NCBI RefSeq assembly: GCF_022682495.2
Contig: NC_071397.1
Location: 11,871,082 to 11,935,081, forward strand
Reading direction: 5' to 3'
DNA: 64,000 bases
From: Desmodus rotundus
Taxonomy: Eukaryota > Chordata > Mammalia > Chiroptera > Phyllostomidae
Position numbers and translations under genes: made by a program. This document shows positions 56,732 through 64,000 of the stretch, piece by piece (position 1 is the first letter of the stretch; each line of letters begins with the position of its first letter). The notes beneath the pieces were generated by a model. That model searched no databases. It was not told the origin of the DNA and saw nothing but the letters and a program-made list of their open reading frames with translations.

Positions 56732-59328
56732 AGACTTCCAGTCAAGATGGCAGCACAGGTAAACACAGCTTGCTTCCTCGCACAAACATTAAAATTACAA
56801 CTAAAATATAGAACAAATATCACTCAGAACCATCAGAAATCTAGTTGAATGGAAGTCTCACAACTACAGAATTAAGGAAACCACATCCACCCAGACTAGT
56901 AGGAGGGGTGAAGACATGGAATGGGCTGGCCCCACATCCACATGTGGTGGATAAAAATTTGGGAGGGATATTTTGGAAGTGAGGAGTCCCAGCCCCACAC
57001 CAGATCCCCCAGTCCAGGGATCCAGTGCCAGGAACATAAGTCCCCATAACTTTTGACTGTAAAAACCACCAGGGATTGAGTTGGTGGAAGAAACCACTGG
57101 AGTCCCAAGCAGTCCCTCTTAAAAAAACCCACACATGGACTTACTCAGATTCACTCTCTGAGCTCTAGCACCGGAGTTGCAGCTTGAAAGACACAAGTGG
57201 GGGAACTGAAGGGTTGTCATCAAGGTAAGAGCTGGGGGACAGTTTTCTCTCAGACAGAAAGGCAGGCAGAGGCCATTGCCCCTTTCTAAGCCCCCGCCCC
57301 CCCGACACAAAGCTGTCAGGCCAGTGCCATATCTGAAACTCCATCAACCTGGCTAACACTGTTGGCTCCATCCTGGAGATCCCCTAAGACTCCATCCCAC
57401 CCAACTTAGGAGCCTACCCCAGTTGTTAACTGTGACTTTTCCATATGAATGGCTGGTCTTGGCTCCTGCTTCACAACTTCCTAAATCCTATCAAACAAGC
57501 AACAGCTGGCTTCAGTGAGTCTGCAGCCCCATACCTTTTACTAAGTGGCCCCAGACCTGGCACAAGCAGCAGCCAGTTTAGACTCACAGTTTAGCTTTGC
57601 TTGAGAATCTCCAAGCACAGCACAAGTAGCAGCCATCTCAGATTGCTTTATAGCTGAAGCAGGGTGGCACTGGGCAAAACACAGGTTGGGGATGACCTTG
57701 GCCTGTACCACTTGGGAAACCCCAGGGCCAGCACATCCAGTGGACAGCTACAGACCAGGTCAGAGCACCACCACCCTGCCCCTGAACAGCTGATTCTCCA
57801 CGGAGGTTGGAGGTTGGTGACCCATGGTTGCAGCCAGTCCTTGCAGCTTACTGGCCTGGATAAATCCCTCCCACTGACCTGCCAACAGCAACCAAGGCTC
57901 AACTATAAGCTTCATGTGTACTCAGCTCACATGAAGGGCACACCTCGAGCACCTGGATTGGGTTATAGGGGAGGCTGTGCCACTGGACCCTATAGGACAC
58001 CTATTACATTAGGCCACACTACCAAGTCAGGGAGCAATAGCTGCTCTACATAGAAACAAACACAGGGAGGCTGCCAAATGAGGAGACAAAGAAACATGGC
58101 CCAAATGAAAGAATAGATCAAAACTCCAGAAAAAGAACTAAACAAAATGGAGATAAGCAATCTATCAGACACAGAATTCAAAACACTGATTATAGGGATG
58201 CTCAAGGAACTTAGTGAGGACCTCAAGAGCATAAAAAAGACCCAGTCAGAAATGAAGGATTCGCTAATTGGAATAAAGAACAATTTACAGGGAGACAACA
58301 GTAGAGTGGATAATGCTGAGAATCAAATCAATGATTTGGAACATAAGGAAGCAAAAAGCAACCAATCAGAATAACAAGAAGAAAAAAGAATCCAAAAAAA
58401 ACTAGGATAGTGTAAGCAGCCTGTGGGACAACTTTAAGCATTCCAATGTTTGCATGATAGGGGTGTCAGGAGGAGAAGAGAAAGAGCAAGAAATTGGAAA
58501 GCTGTTTGAAAAAACAATGAAATAAAACTTCCCTAATTTGGTGAAGGAAATAGACATGCAAGTCCAGGAAACACAGAGAGTCCCAAACAAGATGGATGCA
58601 AAGAGTCCCACCCCAAGACATGTCATAATTAAAATGCCAAAAGTTAAAGATAAAGAGAGAATCTTAAAAGCAGCAAGATTAACACAGTTAGTTACCTACA
58701 GGGGCATCCCAATAAGACTGTCAGCTGACTTCTCAAGAGAAACTTTTCAGGCTAGAAGGGATTGGCAAGAAATATTCAAAGTCATGAAAAGCAGGGACCT
58801 ACAGCCAGAATTGCTCTACCCAGCAACACTCTCCTTTAGAATCAAAGGACAAATAAATTGCTTCCCAGACAAGAAAAAAACTAAAGAGGTTCATCATCAC
58901 CAAACTACTATTTTATGAAATGTTAAAGGGACTTATTTAAGAAAAAGAAGATGATCGAAACTCTGAATAGTAAAATGGCAATAAATACATATCTATCAAC
59001 AATTGAATCTAAGAAACAAACTAAGCAAATAAGAAGAACAGAGACAGAATCATGGGTACAAAGAGTGTTTTGATGGTTGCTGGATGGGAAGGGAGTGGGG
59101 CAGAATGGGTGAAGAGGTGAGGGGATTAAGAAGTACAATTGGGTAGCTACAGAATAGCCATGGGGATGTAAAGTACAGCATAGGAAATGGAACACATGAC
59201 CCATGGACATGAACAATGGTGTGGGGATTGTCTGAGGGAGTGGGAGGTGCTTGGTGGAGGGGGGAAAACTGGGAAGACTTGGGACAACTGTAATAGCAAA
59301 AGCAATAAAGAAATTTTTTTAAAAAAAA
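56732..59328 (+). mobile_element. HAL1-B: full-length half-LINE-1 retrotransposon, forward
   Basis: The element begins 'agacttccagtcaagatgg' and has a 5' untranslated region of about 1.36 kb. A single ORF1 remnant follows at 58096-58918, then at once a 3' untranslated region ending 'caataaagaaat' and an A tail. No ORF2 endonuclease or reverse-transcriptase sequence is present. A perfect 17-bp target duplication, gaaagtttgagggcttg, flanks it at 56715-56731 and 59329-59345, which shows insertion as one unit by L1 machinery rather than deletion of ORF2 after insertion. Its ORF1 and both ends match HAL1-A at 24714-26628, but its 5' region is about 700 bases longer, so the two belong to different subfamilies. 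Confidence 0.9.
58096..58918 (+). pseudogene. HAL1-B ORF1, broken (L1 ORF1p-like RNA-binding protein)
   Basis: The frame opens with the ATG at 58096 and meets a TAG at its seventh codon. It then reads on in the same frame from 58147 (MEISNLSDTEFKTLIIGML, a coiled-coil-type amino-terminal part rich in Lys, Glu and Leu) to a stop at 58372-58374. The RRM and carboxy-terminal part resumes in another frame at 58538-58918. There LVTYRGIPIRLSADFS and QPELLYPATLSFRIKGQI correspond to the conserved L1 ORF1p carboxy-terminal domain. The protein would bind L1-type RNA as a trimer in intact relatives. At least two stops and one frameshift mean this copy cannot make it. Confidence 0.82.
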
Positions 59329-59345
59329 GAAAGTTTGAGGGCTTG

Positions 59346-60479
59346 TGAAGGAAACTGCTCAAGTTCCATGGGTTCAGTCCTGAACCCCTGACACTAAGGT
59401 TTTTGGAGACAGGTGCTTAGCAAGCGAGTGCAGATTCCTTCAGACCTCCTGAAAGGCCCTCTGGAGTCCAGTCTCAGGAATCCTGACTGGATTCCTCCCA
59501 ATCCACTTTTTTCTTTCTGTACATCCATTTTCTCTTCTGGGAAGACAAAATTATACCAACTTCTCTAAGTAAGGCCAGGATGGCTTTGAGTGGAACCCAC
59601 ACTGTATTCTCCAAGAACTTTTAACTTCAGAGAGAAAGATTATGCAGATATGTGTCAACATCTTAACATGGGGTGAAATTTTGTTCTGTGGCCAGAAACA
59701 AACAGTGGCCTCACTGACGATGGTGCTTACCTGCCTGACATCCCAGGGCACCTTGAGGTGTTATGACTGTGGCTGCCGCCTGCTTCCCTTCCTTTGTCTT
59801 GCTCACCCTGCATGGCCCCTCTTCAGGCACACCCTGTGAGCCTTAGCTTCCATCCTGTCTCAGACATTCCCCTTCTTCCCCTCCCTCTTCTACAGGCTGG
59901 AAGGTGGGGGACCTGAGGCAGAAGGGCTTGAGGGGAAGATCTCTGAGCCTTGGTCTGCTGATTTGGGCCACGAGACTACCTCACGGCTGCCCAAAATGGC
60001 AGGCCTGGCCTGTGTCCTGGTGGCTGGCCTGGACTCACTTTGTCTGTGGAGGGTCAGGACAGGCCCTGTAGTCTGTTCATGGGACCTGGCTGTCACCCAT
60101 GGGCAATTCATCCTGACCGCGTCTGCGGCTGTGTGCATGGAAAACAACAGTAGCAAAAGCACCAGCCGCGCACACAAATGGAGACCTTCGCTTTACTCAC
60201 AGATGGTGGTAGGCAGACGGGAGGGAGGACGTATTTTCCTGTGATATTAGAATAGGATGAGCAGTGGTTATTTTGGGCCAGGCTCCAGCAAACACTTGGA
60301 GAGCTCCTCAAACTGCAGATGAAGCCCCAGGTTGATTTTATTGGGTGATTTCAGTACTGCCAAATACTTGTAGTGTAAAGAAATCATAAAACGTGCTGGT
60401 GGTCCAGAAGCTGGATGGGGTATACCCTGAACATATTTGAGACGACTTTGTGATTTGGTGACAGGCCCGTTTGAACCCC
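59346..60479. other. Unique intergenic sequence
   Basis: No gene or repeat was recognised. The 93-95-residue frames on both strands at 59890-60244 overlap each other and show no domain. Confidence 0.4.
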
Positions 60480-60800
60480 TCACCTAGAAATCAGTTAGCA
60501 TCTGCCGGAGAAATAAATTAAATGTAGATGGACCTGAATCCATTTCTCCTGCTGGTCTCTTTGCCCCTTTATCTGAGGAGAGGAAGAATTTCGTTGGCCC
60601 CAGGCACGATATGCATTTAATTATCACAGTTCAGATTTTCTCTGCTGCACTGGAAGCCTCAACCAGCTTCCTCTTCACCCTCTGCTCTGGAATAACATCG
60701 CTCTCTGCTAGTGATTATCTGCAACGTTTGGGTAGTCTGCAGCATATGCAGTGCCAGGCTGATCAGTCTGCTTTAATTAAGCTTCAAAGAAGAGCCTGAG
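60480..60800. other. Repeat-free block with homeodomain-like cores, candidate enhancer
   Basis: Contains ATGCAT at 60611-60616, TAATTA at 60618-60623 and TTAATTAA at 60773-60780, and no recognisable transposon. The texture is that of vertebrate conserved noncoding DNA. The call is tentative without alignment. Confidence 0.3.
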
Positions 60801-61514
60801 TATCCATCTTATCTCCAGTTTGCTCCTTAATTCCTTTTCCACGGTCCCCGCTGTACGATGGAGGGGGTCCCTCCTGGTCTGAGCCAGTCTTGCCCAATGA
60901 ATGAGTTTCTCTGAACCTCCTCCAAGGGCCTCCTCTCCACTTTCCCCATTTCCACAGGGAGCTAATTGCCAAAGATCTTTTATAAAAAACCCCCTTGGGT
61001 GTTTCCCACCGCTACAAACCCAGAAGGAAGGAAAAGGGGGAGTGCTAGCAGGAAGAAGGGGGAGCTGTGGCGGGCTGCTGCTGACCCCACCACCTGAGAG
61101 CTACTAGCAGCAGGCCTGTTCTCAGCAGACCCTATGGAAAGCCACATGGCCCTAAATGAGGGGCGCCTGCTGAAAGTGGACCCCCCGTACTTTTGTAGAA
61201 TTTTCCTTCTAAAACTAACACAGGGGCCCGCAGAGGCAGCTTTTTGTCCCAGGTAATCACCGGATGGAATTTTTTTTTTTTTTTAAACGTCCAGCCACCA
61301 GCTTCTGTGGGCCTCAGAAAGAACATTTGTAACCATGCATTCTTTATGTGGTCTTCGATTAATAAACAGGAACCTACCTTTCTAGACGGACAGGGAAACA
61401 ATTTTTTTCTGTTTGCTGCTCCTGTGTGTAGGGTCCATGAATGGGGGCTTTGAGAACTTGCTCTTTCATGGCCAGATATCAAAGTGCTGCTCACACACAC
61501 GGATCACCCACCTC
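60801..61514. other. Unique intergenic sequence
   Basis: No gene was seen. A T run lies at about 61270-61284. Confidence 0.4.
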
Positions 61515-61640
61515 AAGGCGCAGCTCGGAGCCGCCGCCCGTGTGGCCGCCCACCGTGGTTCCACACTGGCCGCCCGGTCTGGCCGCAGGGCCAGACCTGT
61601 GATGGCCCAGTTTTCCTCCCTGGGATGAACGCCGACCCAC
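61515..61640. other. Short CpG-dense islet
   Basis: About 10 CpG dinucleotides fall within 61517-61590, with 'tggccgccc' present twice. CpG is otherwise sparse in the window. It is too short for a conventional CpG island, and no transcript start can be identified. Confidence 0.5.
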
Positions 61641-61832
61641 CAGGAAGAAGGGGGAGACCACCAGCGTCCATTCTCCATGGAGTCCTAAAATAACCATATT
61701 TATATTTACTCATACATGCTCCCTTTGGTGGCATTCCTTCCCCAGTCACATCCCACTGTTTGGGAAGAGAAAGTTCATTTTTAAAGGTTTCCTGGCCTAA
61801 ATTCCGCTCTTCCTGTTTTCTTTTCTTTTTTG

Positions 61833-61906
61833 TTTCTTCCTTTCTTTCTCTTTCTTTTCTTTCTCTCCTCTCTCCTCCCCTTTCCTCTCTTTTCCTTCCC
61901 TTTTCT
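61833..61906. repeat. Uninterrupted 74-nt polypyrimidine tract
   Basis: Every base from 61833 to 61906 is C or T, in tttc and ctcc units. Slightly interrupted CT/T-rich sequence precedes it from about 61806. The Arg/Lys/Glu-rich minus-strand frame and the Ser/Leu/Phe-rich plus-strand frame over it are compositional. Confidence 0.9.
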
Positions 61907-64000
61907 ATAACTGTCTCTTATCCTCAGATAGTGTGCCCTAACATTACGGGTTGGGGTTCTCTTGGAGTCTCCCCTGTGCTGGGACTTCAGGGAAGGGGAA
62001 CAAGCATTTCCAGGCCAAGGAAGAAGACCACAGTCAGGTCCCTGCAGACAGAGAGGGTGTGTGAAGGGCTGGGACTGTGTCTGCACATCCTAAAGTCTGA
62101 GACTGGGATGATGAAGGCTTTGTGATTTACAATCCAGAGGATAAAGGGCCCACAGCCCAGTAACAGGAAGTCCTTGGTGCTGAGTGTGTTGTCAACACCT
62201 GGGTGCCCTGGAGCTTCTAATCTTGGGCTTCCATTTGAGTTACGCTGGGCAAAATCCTGGGAACTGGCTTCTGAGTGTCTGGAAGTGGAAGCAGTGTCCT
62301 GAGGTTGGGTCGAGAAAGTAGGGAAGAGGCAGGAAGGAGCCTACCCTGTTCTCCCTTCCACCCTGCCTTCTCCTCCTGCCCCCACCCCAGCCCTGCCGTC
62401 TCACTCCTCGTGCACCAGTTCAGGAGATGGGGGTATGGTCACCTTGAGTTAAATCTCGATAGGGTCAAAGTAACATTTGCTCTGAAGCTTCTCAGGCAAG
62501 GGCTTGGCAGAGGTGACAAGACACCCAGGCATCGTTAGAGTGAAGGAAGTGGTAAGGGAAGGGGGTCGGAGGCTGTCTTTCCTATGACACAGTCTGTCCC
62601 AGGTGAGGCAGCTCAGGGGACTCTCACCATGTAATTCTGGAACTGGAATCTGAGGAGGTGGAATTTTGGGTCTCCTTCCCCTCCTGTGTTGGCACAGAGG
62701 GAGTCTGGATTGGACCTGCCTGGGGAAGAGAGGCTGAGTAGCAGGAATGGAAAGCTTTGGGGAAATGGAGGAGAGGCTAGTCCTTGGATCTCTCAGGCCC
62801 CTCTCCCCACCATGAATGTCAGAAAGCCCCTGTGCCACAAGCCAGGAGGGGACCATTGTGCTCATGTTGCAGACAAACTCACTGAGGTTCCAAGCTGCAA
62901 AGTGACTGCACCGTCACATGGAGTGTTGGTGGCTATGAGCTGTCCCATGGGGTAGGTCCTCATGCCTGTGGAGAGGAAGAAGAAACACGAGTTGACCTGC
63001 AGACGCTTGTGATTCTCAGCAACACTGATGGTTGTCCAGAGGATTCTGTCTGCCTGATTCTTGCATAATTCCCACCCCTTTGGTAGGGACAATGCCAGAG
63101 GGAAATGGGGAGGAAATGATGGGAGTTAGTGCTCCATCCACAGCAATGCTGCTGTAAATAGCAGTGGGCATGCAAATCCTCTGCCAAGTTCATCCCGTTC
63201 TGCAAGGCTCCCATGCTGATGGTGCCCTGTGGGACCTGCCTGGCCTCTCTAAACACCTGGCCCTGTCCTTGGCTTGGCCCTGGCTGTGCCCCTACAGCCC
63301 AACTCCCTATTCCCAGGGGGCTAGAAGACCACTTCTCTCTTCCTCCTGCTTTGAAGGAAGGAAATTGACCATTGGACATGTGTCCAGGCTGGACAAGGGC
63401 ACAGATCCCAGATCCTTGTCACATGGACCACCAAAGTGAGGCCCCAGGGAGCCCGGAGTTGATTAATGAGGGATTCAGAAGTCAGACAGGGTCCAAGAAG
63501 GTGGGCAGTGGGAGGGTAAGAGCTGTAATTAAAAGACCCATCATAGCCCGGTGCTGGATCTAGGTTTTCTAGGTTCTTGTTGCCAGGCGCTGGTGTTGCT
63601 GGTGGTGAACTCAGGGATGTGGTCTTTCATGACGGGCCTTAGAGTGGGATTTGGGGGACCTTTTGTTATACCAGCCAAAAAACACCCCAGAGCAAAGAGT
63701 TGAGCTCTTCCTACTGGGACGTCACAGGCTCTGGAAGATGCGGCCAGTTCTGTTCTTCTGGCTTGAAGTACGGTGAGGTGTTGGTCTTTATGAAGTGTCA
63801 GCCTACCTACCATCCTCTGCTGGTCACTGTCCATAGTTCAAAAGAGGAGCCTATGTCTCCTGCTCCATTGGCCAAAGGGATAGAAGTCCCTCAAAATATT
63901 CCTCCAAAAAGGGGGTTTTGAGGTTAAGTAAGTTTGGAAATCCCTCTCCTGGATGACTACCATGCCCTTTATTGCGTTAAGGTCCCGAGGAGTGTTGTAG
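61907..64000. other. Unique intergenic sequence to window end
   Basis: No gene was recognised. A MIR-like reverse scrap ('cagacaaactcactgaggtt' and 'ccaagctgcaaagtgactg') lies at about 62850-62935. The 138- and 139-residue minus-strand frames at 62449-62865 and 62960-63379 have no domain and no mutual splice structure. Confidence 0.4.

Noticed and set aside
62449..63379. Two 138-139-residue minus-strand frames in tandem
   Set aside because: No domain, no joining splice sites, and MIR-like sequence lies between them.

Overview
This window is nuclear DNA from a mammal, most probably a bat. The diagnostic signal is five copies of the tRNA-derived VES-type SINE of microbats. Each copy carries the 'ctgagccacactggccaggg'-like head or its reverse complement, and a CT-rich, A-rich tail. 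Two ORF2-less LINE-1 derivatives of the HAL1 ('half-L1') type support the same placement. Old mammalian repeats (MIR, L2, L1M, MaLR LTRs, Tigger1, a hAT-Charlie-like element) make up the rest of the recognisable content. There is nothing prokaryotic here: no operons, CRISPR array or tRNA/rRNA genes.

I found no convincing protein-coding gene. Every open frame is short and none forms an exon chain with splice sites and a recognisable domain. The only sequences with recognisable coding ancestry are a decayed processed copy of ribosomal protein S26 (about 21480-21900), two broken HAL1 ORF1 frames (58096-58918 on + and 24917-25983 on -), and decayed L1 ORF1/ORF2 stretches. The window is best read as intergenic or deep intronic DNA.

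Layout. 1-6.3 kb: unique sequence, MIRs and an L1M 3' portion in reverse orientation that carries a 225-bp terminal-inverted-repeat (TIR) element. 6.3-10.9 kb: VES SINEs, MIRs, L1/L2 scraps and a hAT remnant. 10.9-20.1 kb: mostly repeat-poor sequence that looks like a regulatory-desert interval. 20.7-27.35 kb: a nested retroelement complex (old L1M on +, an RPS26 retrocopy, a reverse L1M 3' end, and HAL1-A inside that). 27.5-37 kb: mostly unique, with a mariner MITE, an L1 3' end hit by a SINE, and L2 pieces. 37-42 kb: two separate pairs of local duplications, a MaLR LTR and a 500-bp L2. 42-48 kb: mostly unique. 48-49.2 kb: a MaLR LTR interrupted by an internally deleted Tigger1, then a SINE. 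49.2-56.7 kb: repeat-poor blocks, a purine tract, MIR/L2 and a SINE. 56.7-59.3 kb: full-length HAL1-B with a perfect 17-bp target duplication. 59.3-64 kb: unique sequence with a short CpG-dense islet and a 74-nt pyrimidine run.

All repeat names come from reading the sequence against remembered family sequence. No database search was run, so subfamily labels and edges are approximate.
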